Numbered from the stretch's first letter, positions 1 through 11,524 are shown. The stretch: DNA of 64,000 nt from Ectocarpus siliculosus (GCA_000310025.1 FN649726.1:919295-983294); one strand, 5' to 3'. A program made the numbers and translations. Notes: generated by a model not told the origin, from the sequence alone.

Positions 1-3000
1 AAAGCGGCGAGTTGATCGTGATGTCGTCGTCATCGCCAGCAATTTCCGCCTCATGGTACTCGATGGTGAAGTCCCAGTACGGAACGGTCAACTTGGGGTT
101 CACACGCTGCAGGCTGTACTCAAACGTGTTCGTGAGCATGGAGTGGCTGGTCAAGAACCCGAGGCCATCGTGGAACTGTAGAACGCACGACGTGTCGAGA
201 AAGTGCGGGCGGAGGGTTGGTACATATGTGTGTTTACGAACGAGGAAAGAGTGAGGAACGGGTGGGTGGGCTGTTTGGCGCCAGATTGGTAGCTCTTGCG
301 TTTGCTGTTGTCGCCACGGTTTTTTAGCGTTGGTTGAACAAAGCAATCCGCACTCTTGACAGCAACACCGGGAAGCCCAGCAACAACACGTTTCGAACAA
401 TCCATTGTCTGCTCCAACGATACCCGACCCTCCGTCAAACACTGCTGGATGTTGCACAGGGCCGGGATTCACTCAGTGGTTGTTTGGTGAGCGCCCTTTA
501 CACCCACACCCTTTCAAAGGGGCAAAGGTGAACGGCGCTGATAGCCATTCTTGCCGAAAGGTTCAACGCCCCCGTCAAAAGTCTCAGTAATTGTGGTGGA
601 AGCAGCATCTTTTCCCATACTATTCCCAATGATGTACTCGTCAGCTGTCCAACCGCAGAATAGTGTACAGAGCATGGACGGCGGTGGCGCTTCGACACAC
701 ATATGCGAGTCCGTACAATCGTTGACAATTTTTTCTGTAGCGCGGGCACGTGAATTCCACCGAGAAACGGAAGGCAATCTCGTCCGTCCGTGGCTCCGGG
801 GGATTGAAAGCAGCGCTATAGATTGGATCGATTTGCACCTCGTTTTGACGTACTGTCGTAAATTCCAGACGTGGCACACAGACAGCTCCCAGCTCATATG
901 TGTGATTTAATGCAACTCGGCCAAGGCTGGGTGAGATGGAGATTAGAAGGCAGAGTCTACAAAAAAAGTGTTTCAAAAATCGATACCGAAACTGAACATC
1001 AATCTTTTTTACCGTATCTTAGTTACCACATTCCAATTTTGTATTGCACAAAAATTGCACACAGACAGGCCCGTTGAATCGGAAGAATGATAAACAGACA
1101 CGCGCGTGCATTGCAGTCATTCGTGAAGTACGTACCACGTTATTCGACTACCACTCACGACAGGTCTCCTCGTAAGTTTGGTCGTGCGCGAGGCTCAAGC
1201 CTCAAGAGACCACAGCAAAGGTGCGCCATGCAAAGAAAAGGGTGACATTGCCTTTTTTATCGTGGTATGCAGCAACCACGCACGCACGCACAAACACCCG
1301 ATTAATACCCGATTCTCCGCAATTTCCCGGATCGTCTCAAAGATATCACTCGTCTTGCTGTTTGCTTCCTTCCACACTATTATTGATATGCTACGGAAAT
1401 TGCACAAAGACTCGGGGGAGACATTGAGATATCACTACTATAGTATGTAAACTGCTCACTCAGGGAACCAACCGTCGAAATACAAGGTACTAGTGTATGA
1501 TGAATTCATAGCTTTTCGGTATCCTGGACTCTTTTATGTTGAAAAGATGAATTTGTTGTGAGTTTTTTGGAGGAAAAAGTATAATCTTGTACATGCCTAC
1601 TCTTACATACAGCAAGAAGCAGGACAGCAGTATTTTTTGTAGCACATTTCGTTCATTTCAACTCACGTGGTCGCAGCTCTTGTTTTGTGCCGCCTTGAAG
1701 TGCAGGCGGCTGATGGAGGAGATGTCCGCATAATCGTCCCCGTACAGCTCGATCCCCTTGCCACCGTGTACTCGTACTGCCCAAAGCTGGTGCATCTGGA
1801 GATTGGGCGATCGAGGAACGCCAAGAACGACACACACACGTCAATCCACAGCAGCTGCAGCCGTAGATACATGTCAGTAGTCCAAATAGTGCATCATTTC
1901 TACTGTGCGATCAGATAGTGCGCAACTATATATAGACGTCTACGCGGATGCCACCACTCACTGTAGTTCGACGGCATGCTTTTGGGGGTGTCAGGGAAGC
2001 GGCCGTTGATAGCATTATGGTTCCGAACCGCCAAACCAAGATGAATACCGCGAACATTCGCGTTCGTTCTTATTTATCCGAAATGACAGCAGTACATAAT
2101 ATACGGGAAAACAATTTTGGGTATGTGGATCTTCTAGACTCTATACCGTGACCGGACGGGTCTTGGGCTCTGTAATACGTTGTGTTTCCGCTTTACGCAC
2201 GCGAAATGTATGGTTGAGTCGGGGGGCAGAGTTTCGCACCTCAGCTGTGCCCGGGATGGCTCGGTGATCCGAAACACATCACCTACACTCTGGAAGCAGC
2301 GGAAGCTACACAAACTCTGTACTGATGTGGACACGCGCAGGATCACATTCGCCCGGATCGACCAGAGACGGAAGAAGAATATTTTGTATGAGTGTGCCAG
2401 TTTTTTTTTTCGTGTGAGTGAGTCTAATATGTACAATGCACAGAATTCTACGCATAGACTATGTATGCACACTACAGGCGACACGCGCGGTATTGTCAGA
2501 ACCTGCGTGTAGGTTTATAGTTTCACACATAAACACACAACTAACCGTCTTCACGCTCCACACAGCGCGTTTCACACACCATGTCTCAGACACGCACGCT
2601 AATCGTATCAACCACGGCCCGTACACAGACGGCCCGTACACGGATGGCCTGTACACGGTGCGTGGCATGCATTATGTATTATCTCCACGCTCACACGTCC
2701 AAATCTTCGAAACGCGGTCGACTTCTACGTTGGTCGTGATGTCATCAAGAAGAGCACTACTCACCGCATCCAACAGCTCGACTCGCTCCTCATCCGTGAG
2801 AGTCCTGATCTCCCTTCGAACGTACTTGACCATCACTATCTCGTCCAGCTGCCGCACGATCTCCCCATCAGGGTGTACCTCCTTCACAGTTATCATGTTT
2901 TCGTCGAGAACCGTCAGGGTTACAACGGCCTCAGCCCCGCTCGCCGTTGCGATAAGATCGGCCTCGTCCGTCTCACCGGCGCGAACTTCCCAGATGTAGT

Positions 3001-3520
3001 CGTAGCCGTCGCGGGGCAACGTAACCGCGAGGATTGTCTCTCGGTGGGGTTCGATGAGCTTCACATCCCTCAGCCAGGGGTAGTCCTGCGCCGGCTTGCC
3101 GTCCCGGATGTGGTAGAAGTTGAGTGCCACGAAGGAAAGAGGGGCTACTTTTCCAGGAACAGCTGCGGTCTCTACTGCTGTTTGTTTTGATGTCGGCAAA
3201 ACTACCTTCGGGAATGGGCGTGGGACGATCTGGATTGTCTCCTCGGGAGTGTTGTCCGACGGGATCACGACGTCCACTAATAAACTAGCACCCGAAGTTG
3301 TTGTCCGTGATGCCGTGGTGTGGACTTGCCGATTGTAACCGACCACGGCAGCAGCGAGCACAAGCACTCCTGCGCCAGCCCGACTCCACCATCTTCTTGC
3401 GTGCGGCTGCATCATCGTGAGTCCTTCGCAGATGTTGTCGAACGACACCTTCTTGGACCTAATACTCAACCTTGATTCCTGATCGTCAGTAGTGGTCGAT
3501 CCGTACATGCCTTGGGGCAT
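1..3520 (-). CDS. Tyrosinase-family copper protein, membrane-anchored, 3' part outside window
   Basis: Three phase-0 exons are visible: 3520-2765 (252 codons), 1795-1667 (43 codons) and 175-1 (runs off the edge). All borders are GT-AG, e.g. donors GTGAGTAG and GTGAGTTG. Exon 1 has a short basic N-terminus, one hydrophobic segment (about residues 47-62, AGVLVLAAAVVGY) suggesting a type II signal anchor, a stramenopile-type pre-domain, and REIRTLTDEERVELLDA, the usual entry to the tyrosinase domain. Exon 2 continues with MHQLWAVRV, IELYGDDYADIS and RLHF, ending in SCDH. Exon 3 opens FHDGLGFLTSH and continues to VPYWDFTIE. Histidines near residues 284, 295/297 and 306 fit the CuA site; CuB would lie beyond the window. 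Known family role: oxidation of phenols to quinones. A secretory or vacuolar location is inferred from the anchor. Family assignment is strong; the substrate is unknown. Confidence 0.9.
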
Positions 3521-3990
3521 GACCGCTGTCCACGACCGACCGCTGTCGTGTGATTAGCTCTGTACGCGATCCAAGAATGGGGGAGGGAAAGCGCTTGCTT
3601 CTGGCTCGGACTCGGCGTGCTGTCGCGTAGGAACGAAAGGCGTGCTACATTGGGGACGTCCCGATGTCCCGATAGTCTTCCGCTCGAGCGCGACCAAGAC
3701 GCATCTTCTCGGATTATCTACTAATATTTGTCTTCTTTGTTCGCCATTCGTCCGAACTATTCGTTCGAACTACACATTGTTGTTCTTGTTGTTGTTGTGG
3801 TTGTTGTGTTCGTAATGTCAGTTGCTTATCCCAAAATCTAGCAAAGACGCGGTCCGTGGTCACAAAATTGCTAAATAGAGCCACGAGAAGATCCAAAGAA
3901 CACGCCAACTAGCAAGAAATGGGTACACAAGCCCGAACAGGTACACCTACATACCTGCAGCAGCCGGCGAAGTATCCGGAGGGCGCGGGC
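3521..3990. other. Upstream region of the tyrosinase gene
   Basis: This stretch lies directly upstream of the tyrosinase start codon and presumably holds its 5' UTR and promoter. I see no TATA box or other element I would defend, and no supported coding sequence. A short GTT/TTG-rich run lies near 3778-3810. Confidence 0.4.
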
Positions 3991-4185
3991 TGTAATGACC
4001 GGGGATTCGAACAGACCTATTATTAAGGAATAATAAAAACACACACAGAAAGACTACCCATTCGAGATATATATCACAGCAGTCATTATGTTCCCCCGGT
4101 CCAGCCTGTTGGGGGGGTTCATTCAGGACATGTCCCCTGACCCCCAGGATTGTACCGCCTCCCTCGGCGTGCTTCCTGACCAACA
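3991..4185 (-). repeat. Probable solo LTR, about 195 bp
   Basis: Read on the minus strand the segment begins TGTTGGTCAGG and ends GGTCATTACA, giving TG...CA ends. It carries an AT-rich TATA-like run (ATATATATC) and a T-rich stretch with TTTATTATTCC, as in LTR U3/R regions. About 55 bp of it recur in the opposite orientation at about 20461-20516, so it is a repeat in this genome. I see no adjacent coding region and no clear target duplication, so it would be an old solo LTR. It could also be the end of some other repeat. Confidence 0.5.
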
Positions 4186-5470
4186 CCCAGGTGGTTAGTT
4201 ACCACCGCCGATCACGCCAGAGAATCTGAGCCATACCCTTGCCTTGACCAACTGCCAACCCTTGTGAGTGCTGGACCTGATACGCTGATTATCGAGTCAC
4301 TTGTTGTTGTTCTGTTCTGGGATTTATTTGTGTTTTTTTTTCATGCACTCTTCGTCTCATCACTGGCTCCTTCCACTCACTTTTTGGACATCGAACGAGC
4401 TCTCGCTAGACCCCTCTCGATGAATCTGCTAGCGTGGGAGACTCTCTCACCCTGTTGGGTCAGCCCACCTCTCATCCTGCCTGTTCGGAGTGTAGTGTGT
4501 GGCGATTGTGTGCGCTGGTGTGTGGCCATCACGCCCGCCAGTTTTTCGGTAAACTCTTCTTCTCATTTTGTTTTTGGGAATGGTCGCCTGCTACGTAACT
4601 TCTGGATCTTGCATGTCATCCACATCACGCATTCCTTTTACGAATCACCCCGGACCACTGATGCGTCTGACCTCACCTTGCCGGACTAGTCACATCGCCC
4701 CATATCTTTGGCGTGGATCCGCTCACATGCATGCGCATGTACACATTTATTTCCGCCTGCATCTTCCCAGCACACCGCAGTCGTACCCATGGTTGGTGGA
4801 TCTTGTGCCACACCACCGAAATTCCGTTTTCTCCACAGCACACGGCATCATACGCCAACGCACGACTGACTGCGGTAGGTCCGACGACGCCCTGGAGCCC
4901 ACCACATACTCTATATCGGCTATTGGCGCCGTCATACATCGCGGTATATTTTCCTTTGTTGGATTGGTGATTGATTCCGGCGATTTCTCACACGTACGTT
5001 GACGACAGCAGTGCGTTGTACATCATATTATTTTTTTTGCTCTCAGTTCTTTTCTTTTTGGCCTGTGCACAACTTGCCGCGTGAGCACCCGACCGAGTGG
5101 ATAACATTATTGGGTGTTGTCTTTTTGCTGTTTTCATGGTGCTCCATCACCATGAATCATCATACGCCGCCTCATGATGGTTCATGGTGCTCCATGGTGC
5201 ACCATGGATACATTTTCCTGGTAGTCCATGGTGCTCCACGGTGCACCTAAATTTTTCCGGGGTATACTCAATGGTATACTCGGTAACGTTTTTTATGTCG
5301 GACACGTTTTGGACGGAAAGTTCAATATACATGCACCAGGTATACCATTCTCATCTACTGCTGTAAACATCACTGATATGTTACCCCAAAGGATCAAATA
5401 CGGTTTGTAAATTCAAAAAACGGCGGGAAACATCCGTGAAATTCAAAAATCTATAGATTTTAAAAACGAT
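4186..5470. other. Gene-free stretch with ATGGTGCTCC palindromic repeats
   Basis: No supported gene. The left half is pyrimidine-rich. Between about 5135 and 5250 the words CATGGTGCTCC and CCATGGTGCACC recur several times, including a perfect 16-bp palindrome, CCATGGTGCACCATGG, at 5192-5207. The right end is AT-rich and borders the target duplication of the large retrotransposon. Confidence 0.5.
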
Positions 5471-5474
5471 GTAC
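5471..5474 (+). repeat. Target site duplication GTAC (left)
   Basis: GTAC lies directly before the first base of the 5' LTR and again directly after the 3' LTR (20096-20099). The length of 4 bp suits a Ty3-type integrase. Confidence 0.85.
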
Positions 5475-5742
5475 TGTTACAGGATTCAGATTTGTAGACG
5501 TAACATAGAAGAGCTTGGTTCCTTCTAGAAGGCGCGGAGAGATGTAACTCTCCGCGGAAGGATAAAAAGCAGGGGACAGGATCTAGTAGCCCCTGCTTGT
5601 GCGGAGGATCCTGTGCCCCTTGGTGTCATTCCTACCGATACCCAAGGCAACAGCTACTGCTGCTGCTGTTCTACAAGAGTAACAACAAGTGAGTTCTTCT
5701 TCACGGGTCAAACAGACTTCATCACGCGTGCATACCGCTACA
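5475..5742 (+). repeat. 5' LTR of the NADAR-bearing element
   Basis: 268 bp, starting TGTTAC and ending CTACA. It contains a 12-bp palindrome CCTTCTAGAAGG (5521-5532), directly followed by a 9-bp-stem hairpin CGCGGAGAG/CTCTCCGCG (5533-5556) and a TATA-like GATAAAAAG (5561-5569). This looks like a compact U3 promoter. The 3' LTR has all three. Confidence 0.95.
5521..5569 (+). promoter_or_regulatory. LTR promoter: palindrome, hairpin and TATA-like box
   Basis: The palindrome CCTTCTAGAAGG contains TTCTAGAA, the inverted pair of nTTCn/nGAAn units that forms the core of a heat-shock element. It abuts a perfect 9-bp stem with a 6-base loop, then GATAAAAAG about 5 bp further on. Both LTRs keep all of it unchanged. 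A promoter role is inferred from position and conservation; heat control is only a possibility, because functional elements usually need three units. Confidence 0.45.
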
Positions 5743-5744
5743 CT

Positions 5745-5756
5745 TGGCGTTGTCGG
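5745..5756 (+). other. Primer binding site candidate
   Basis: Two bases after the 5' LTR the sequence reads TGGCGTTGTCGG. TGG is expected where the CCA end of a tRNA primer anneals. I cannot name the tRNA. The second element in the window has a similar TGGCGTCAGCGG three bases after its LTR. Confidence 0.6.
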
Positions 5757-5880
5757 CTTATTCGTACGGTGTTGTCTGGCTTGGTTGTGTCTTGGCGCGG
5801 GTTGGTGCTTTTTTAGGCTGCTGCTGCAGTTTTTTGCGCTTTCGTCCAAACCACAGCTTAGCTTTGCCTCGCTTATCGGT

Positions 5881-8800
5881 ATGTCTCAATCTAGCGTCGG
5901 TTCATCGGACTCCGCTTCGGCGAGCCCTGAGCATTCTGAACGTTCGCGTTCGCCGGTGTCACCGCCTCGCGTAGCGACCTTCGGGTCCCCGGCAGCTGGT
6001 CGTCAGGCCACACAGCTGCTGCTGTCTTCGGACGGTGCTCGTGCCGCTGACCCTGTTGCCGATGCCGCTCGTTTGTCAGAGCTTCGCGCTCAACGCATTC
6101 GGGAGAGGTTCGCCTCGCCGGCTTCGGTCGACGCTAACCCCGTGGGTGCTGTCCTCAAACCGCCAGCACCCACACCTGGAACTTCGGTTTCTGCCTCTGT
6201 GTCTTTGGGTGTACAACAGCAGTCCGTCTCGACGACTCAACAGCAGTCCGCTCGACGGCTGCTGGTGATGAGCTTTCTGAATTCCCGCGTGAACCACATG
6301 TCGACTCGAATTTTCCTCTCGCCCCATCCACCGTTGAGCACCCTGCTCTTGGGACCGACATCGGTTTCGACCATGTTTCTGGCCCTGTAGTACCACGCTT
6401 GTCCAGTCGCTCGGCTTCTCGCAGCACGTTGCAGTTCGACTATACAGTGCCGGCGATTCCCCCTTTTTCTTCTCGTAGCGATCGTGTACAAGCAGCGGCT
6501 CTCGCTCAACGGCTTCGTGACCGTCGTGCATCTGCTCCATCCAGTGACATCACCGCTTGCAGATTCCGCCGCATCACCACCCACTGTTCCAGTAGTTTCG
6601 ACTACACGGGCGATTTCGATTGCCTCTGGTACACTCCCCACAGTAGCTTCGTCTACCCCAGCTCTTTCGGTTGATTCTACTGCATTTGATCCCGTGGTTT
6701 CGCCCACACAGGCCATTTCGTTTGCCTCCGATGCTTTAGCTTCAGTAGTTTCGACTACAGGTGCAGTTTCGGCTGCTAACGTGCCTGTCCCTGCGGTCTC
6801 GACTGCTGTAGGTGTGTTTGCCTCCATCCCTTTAGCTCCGCCGCTACCAACAGTTTCGACTGTTCGCGGTGCTGCTGCCTTAGCCGCCCCACCTTTGCGT
6901 ACCGTTTCGACGCTGCGTACTGCTGACCTACCGGCAGCTCTCGTACGCCCAGACGCTGAAGAGGGTCGAATGCCAGAGCGTTGAAGCCACGATCCGACAA
7001 CGACGCCTACTGTTCGCGGGAGCACTGGCAAGGCAGCCGGACGGGCGACTCCCGAAACGACTGATGCTCGGCGAGCTGGCGGGGGGGGAGAAGCCACGTA
7101 GGGGGGGACAGGAACAGAACTGGCCGAAGTGTGTGCTTGACGACCTGAAGGCCTTCGGGGCCGACCACGGATCTACGAAAACCGACCCAAGTTGTCTCGG
7201 AATTCCCGTACCGAAAGACACGGCACCGAAGTCAAGGTGGACGGAAGCCGCGAAGGTGGAGGGGGGAGTACCCTGGCATGCGGCGGTGCTGCAGGGAGCT
7301 GAGAGGTTGATGACCTCCTGGCACGAGAAGGAAGAAGAGGCCAGCCGACAACGAGCGCTCAAACGAAACCACAAGCCAACAACCAATGGGGCGGGAGGGG
7401 GGCAGGAGACGGACGAGACGGCAAGGGAAGAAAGCAAACGAGAAGAGACGGACCGAGTGGCACGACACGTGCCGGATTGAATTTCTTTTCGCCAATTCCC
7501 CCCCCCCCAACGCTGCACCATTGCACCAACCCCCCAGTAGTAGTGATTTCGTACCATTACAATGTATCGCTGGTTGGTGGCCATGTTTGCGTGTTTGCTT
7601 GTTCGTTAGTGGTCTCTCCACCGTGTGCCTTTTTCTGCCTCATAATTCCTGTTATTTTTCGGCCTGGTCCCTCTTTGTCCTCGCCCTTTTTTTCATTTTT
7701 TTCATTTTTTCATTTTATTTTCATTTTTTTTCTCTTCTCCCTACGGGTTTCATTTTTATTTTTTCTCCCTTTTTTTCTCTTTGGCCCTTTTTTTCTCTCC
7801 TTTTTTTCTCCCCTTTGGCTCTCTTTTTTTCCCCCTTTTTCTGTGCCAGATGGACTTGTCTCTGCTTGCGTTGTGAAGTACCAAGATTGAACCAAGGGAG
7901 TGTGCCTCTTTCTCTCCGGCCCATGATAGATAGTGACTGCTAATCTCAGTTGATACCCCGCATAGCGTGAAGAGGGAGCGGAGGATCCCAGAATATCTGT
8001 CGTTGATTTCTATTGACTTGCGGACCCCTCGGGGCCAGTTTATTTGAGTGTACCTTTTTAGGGTAAGTTAACCTGTGACCACGGGAATCGACCGCGTCGA
8101 GTGTTGGATCAGTACGGACATACGAAGGTACTGGGTAGAGAGAAGATCGGAACGGTTTTTAATGTGAAGACAACAACAACAACAACAACAACTGCTGTGA
8201 CGTCTGCCCCCCCACATGCCTATCATGGTCCCACTACTGGTGCACCTGTCTCTGCGGTTTCGACTGCTGCACGTGTACTTTTGCCCATTCCATTACCTGT
8301 CTCTGCGGTTTCGACTGCTGCACGTGTACTTTTGCCCATTCCATTAGCTCCGCCCCTGCAAACAGTTTCGACTGCTGGCGATGCTATTATTCCTGCAGCT
8401 CCGCCTCTTCGCACCGTTTCGACCCTGCGTACAGTGTCGTCTGCCCCTTTCCCCGCTCACACTACTTCCACACAGAACCCTGTGTCAGCGGCTTCGGCTG
8501 CTGTAAACACCGCTGTTTCTATGCCAGTAGATACACCTCTGCTCGCATTTTCCACAGATTCACGTGTTCACACGGCGGGTTTCGATCCTACCGTTTCGAC
8601 CGACTCTGCCATGCTAGCTCCTGCTTCGGCGTCCCTAGCTGCGACCTCGGTTGTTTCAGCAGTACCCTCTGCCCCTACCCCACCCCTTTACCCTTACGCC
8701 GTGCCCCCACCCCCCCCCATGCTTTCCTCTTCGCATGAACGTGCTGCTACGGCTGATGCTTTGCATCGTCTCGAAATCGCAGAGCGCTATAATCGCCATC

Positions 8801-8955
8801 TGCACGGCCTTCTTAGCACCATGGTGACCACGACTCCGGGCCCCAAGCACGAGCCGACATCTTCAGCTCGGCTTTCGACTCCCGAGCTTCGGGATTCCAC
8901 CACCGGTGGCGGAACAAGGTCTGCAGTCACCGGCCGGCCGGCCGAGCCTGTCTAG
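5881..8955 (+). other. Gag-side leader of the NADAR-bearing element, low complexity
   Basis: An open stretch from 5881 (MSQSSVGSSDSASASPEHS) and later stretches to 8955 encode Ser/Ala/Pro/Thr-rich protein with many VST repeats. A block of the type APPLxTVST...PPLRTVSTLRT occurs twice, near 6830-6930 and 8345-8440, so the leader contains an internal duplication. Between them (about 7000-8100) lie non-coding-looking sequence and a long T/C tract (7630-7850). A 51-bp unit is repeated in tandem at 8245-8346 and an (AAC)n run lies at 8170-8191. The relation to canonical Gag matrix is unknown, and the region looks interrupted. Confidence 0.6.
8245..8346 (+). repeat. 51-bp tandem duplication, two copies
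   Basis: Two identical 51-bp units (8245-8295 and 8296-8346), in frame, each encoding 17 residues. The exact identity points to a recent event, probably slippage. Confidence 0.9.
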
Positions 8956-11524
8956 ATGGTCCTACCCCCCTCGGCTTCGGCCACCACCGCTGCTTTGGCG
9001 GCACCCTCGGCTTCGGCCACCACCGCTGCTTCGGCGGCGCCCTCGGCTTCGGCCGCCACCCCTGCTTCGGCAGTACCCCCGGCTTCGGCCACGGCTTCGG
9101 CCGCGGCTGCAACTTCCGGACTTGGCCACGGAAGTGGCCATCGCGTTGCCGGCGGTCGTCACCATTCAGGAGGCGGTGGATGTGGCTAACGCCTCCCGTC
9201 CGGATCTTCGGGATCTGGCCGGCCGTTTCCTCGCTGGGATGCGGACGGCCAACGCCCGTGCCACTGCTCCGGTGGTGTACCCTGGCTGCAGCGGTCCGCC
9301 TTTAGAGGCTTCCTATGTGTTCCAGCAGCCGGCGCCGGGTCGTGTCCAGCAGGCGCAACCGAGTCGGGAGAGTGGTCCTGGTAGCTCGGGCGAGGAGTCG
9401 GGCTGGAGCTCGGCCGGAGCATCGCGTCGACCCCCGGCGCCTTCGTCCTCTTCGGTGGGTGGTAGCCGGGAGAGAAAGGTGGCCAAGCGTGGCGGGGATG
9501 GCGCTCGTGGCTCCAAGAACAAGAGCAAGACCGGGTCAGGCTCGGACACCAGCTTGCCCCGCAAGCCAGGTCGTCAAAGGCAAGTAGTTCCGTCCCTCGT
9601 GGACGCGACTTCGGATGCTCGTTTCTTTTTGCGTGATGATTTTGACCTTCCGGCTTCGGCCCCCCCCGTTTCTTCGGAAACTCGTGATGCGTTTTCGAAC
9701 ATGCCACAGGCTTCGGCCCCCCCCGTTTCTTCGGAAACTGTTGCACCTCCTGTTTTTTCTACCGCTGATTATGCTGTAGGCTCAGGAATCGCACACCACC
9801 CCGGGTTCTCAAACCCCACCCCCCCTTCGACTTTTGTGCCCGTACAAGATGTTCACCATGTTGTACCGTCTTGGGATCGTGTTCCGCGTGCTGCTCCTTC
9901 GGTTGCAGCTGCTGCACCCCCTGTCGTTTCGGATGATAGTGTCTTTCCACTTTCTTCCAACATTGCACATGCTCGTCAAGCCACAGTAGATGCGGCTGCT
10001 TCGGCAGTTCGCAAGGCTCACGTAGTTACTGTCCAACGGGCGTACATCACTCTGAACTTGAAAAAAGTTGGAAATGTCGCTACCATGCCCTTCCCTGCAA
10101 CTTTGTTGCCTGGGGACGGCTACCAACAGCTCATCCGCACAACACGAACGGCCTTGTCCGACATATTGTTGCTGTGTGATGACCAAAGCGAAGGGTTGGA
10201 CAGTACTGATTACGTGCCTGGATGGGAACGGCCTCTCGAAAAGAAATCTTCGGGTGCGATCACCCCTGACAAGCCCTCTACTGCCGATCTTGTCCTTTCC
10301 ATCGCTGATTACTTTCAGCAGGTGAAGAGAAGCTTGGACGGCGGCGCCACCGGACCAGAAGCTTTTCAGTTGCTGTTGCGTCATCTTGCGGAGCAATTTG
10401 ATGTCGTCGACCGTCAAGGGTCTTTTTTGAGGCTACAACAATTTGGAGTAGCAGATGGTACTTCTTTCGCGGATTACCTTCGTGCTTTTCGCTTGTTGGT
10501 TTCGTCTGTGACTGGCTCTGAGCGTACTTTGGCCCCTAGTGTGTCCATGGTTCTAGAAATAGTGCGGCATTCGGTCTGCAAGCAATTTCCGAGTTTGTCT
10601 CCGATTTTGTACCCGGGTGCTCTGGCCACGGCCGTCACTCCCTTTGCGTCGATTGCGGATATGTGGGAGGCGTTCGCGCCTCTAGCGACAAATAAAACCC
10701 CGGTTATCGGCGGTTCATCTTATTTTTCGTTGTCTTCGACGCGTGGCTCCTCGCAGCCTCGGCGGTCCCAACACCGCGCCCCCGCGCCTTCGGGCCAGTG
10801 GGCACCAGGTTCCGCTCAGAACCCTGTAGTTTTGCCGGTACAATCGCACGACGCTGACCCTTTCACACGCAACTATAATTCTTGGCCTGCTTCGCAAGAC
10901 GATTGGTCTGATGTATACGCTCTCACTTCTAGTTTTCGTAACACGGAGGATCCTTTTTTGTGGACTCCTTTGTTGACACAAGAGGCTCGCTCGCAAGCCT
11001 TCCGCGAAAACAGGAATCGCTGTCTGAACTGCTCGGGTGAAGACCATTCCATGAAGCAATGCGTTGCACCGTTCACGAATTCTAGTGGGTTGTTGAACCC
11101 CGAGTTGGGTCTCCTCAATGACGATTCTGCTGCTTTTAGACGTTGGCAAGGCCGTATGCGGTCTTTTCGACGAAAAAGTGCGGACAACCGCCAAAACAAT
11201 CAGGGTAGACGCCACCAGCGCTCTTCCTCTTCGTCCTCTCAGCGTCGAAACCACGCTGGGAATCGCCGTTCCGACGGTGGTAGTTCCCCTCACACTCATC
11301 AGACACAATCGCACAACAGTGGGTATGCCCCAGGGAATTCCGCGGGTAACTCTCACCCTCAGCAACACCCTTCGATCAACACCAACCACACTGGTGCTCT
11401 GTCCCTCTATCAACCACAAACACATGCACACACCGGTCCTTCGTCTGGCATCATGGTTTCGACCCATCACAATGCCCGTCAACCTGGCAACTTCCAAAAT
11501 GGTGGTCGTTCTCGCAGCGGATGA
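8906..11524 (+). CDS. Gag-like protein with CCHC zinc knuckle
   Basis: An 872-codon ORF; the first part may not be the true start, since it reads through a 36-bp tandem repeat (about 8965-9090) rich in Pro/Arg in this frame. It continues with Ser-rich and Lys/Arg-rich linkers, then a more complex segment (about 10000-10720) likely to be the capsid-like part, and a zinc knuckle CLNCSGEDHSMKQC (C-x2-C-x4-H-x4-C) near 11024-11065. The tail is rich in Arg, Ser, His and Asn. Gag proteins of this family pack the RNA in cytoplasmic particles. The knuckle directly upstream of pol makes the role clear although the capsid fold itself cannot be verified by reading. Confidence 0.85.
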   Translation: MAEQGLQSPAGRPSLSRWSYPPRLRPPPLLWRHPRLRPPPLLRRRPRLRPPPLLRQYPRLRPRLRPRLQLPDLATEVAIALPAVVTIQEAVDVANASRPDLRDLAGRFLAGMRTANARATAPVVYPGCSGPPLEASYVFQQPAPGRVQQAQPSRESGPGSSGEESGWSSAGASRRPPAPSSSSVGGSRERKVAKRGGDGARGSKNKSKTGSGSDTSLPRKPGRQRQVVPSLVDATSDARFFLRDDFDLPASAPPVSSETRDAFSNMPQASAPPVSSETVAPPVFSTADYAVGSGIAHHPGFSNPTPPSTFVPVQDVHHVVPSWDRVPRAAPSVAAAAPPVVSDDSVFPLSSNIAHARQATVDAAASAVRKAHVVTVQRAYITLNLKKVGNVATMPFPATLLPGDGYQQLIRTTRTALSDILLLCDDQSEGLDSTDYVPGWERPLEKKSSGAITPDKPSTADLVLSIADYFQQVKRSLDGGATGPEAFQLLLRHLAEQFDVVDRQGSFLRLQQFGVADGTSFADYLRAFRLLVSSVTGSERTLAPSVSMVLEIVRHSVCKQFPSLSPILYPGALATAVTPFASIADMWEAFAPLATNKTPVIGGSSYFSLSSTRGSSQPRRSQHRAPAPSGQWAPGSAQNPVVLPVQSHDADPFTRNYNSWPASQDDWSDVYALTSSFRNTEDPFLWTPLLTQEARSQAFRENRNRCLNCSGEDHSMKQCVAPFTNSSGLLNPELGLLNDDSAAFRRWQGRMRSFRRKSADNRQNNQGRRHQRSSSSSSQRRNHAGNRRSDGGSSPHTHQTQSHNSGYAPGNSAGNSHPQQHPSINTNHTGALSLYQPQTHAHTGPSSGIMVSTHHNARQPGNFQNGGRSRSG
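8965..9090 (+). repeat. 36-bp tandem repeat in gag leader
   Basis: About three and a half units of a 36-bp GC-rich sequence containing GGCTTCGGCCACCACC. The copies differ slightly. The related word GGCTTCGGCC recurs near 9653 and 9710. Confidence 0.8.
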
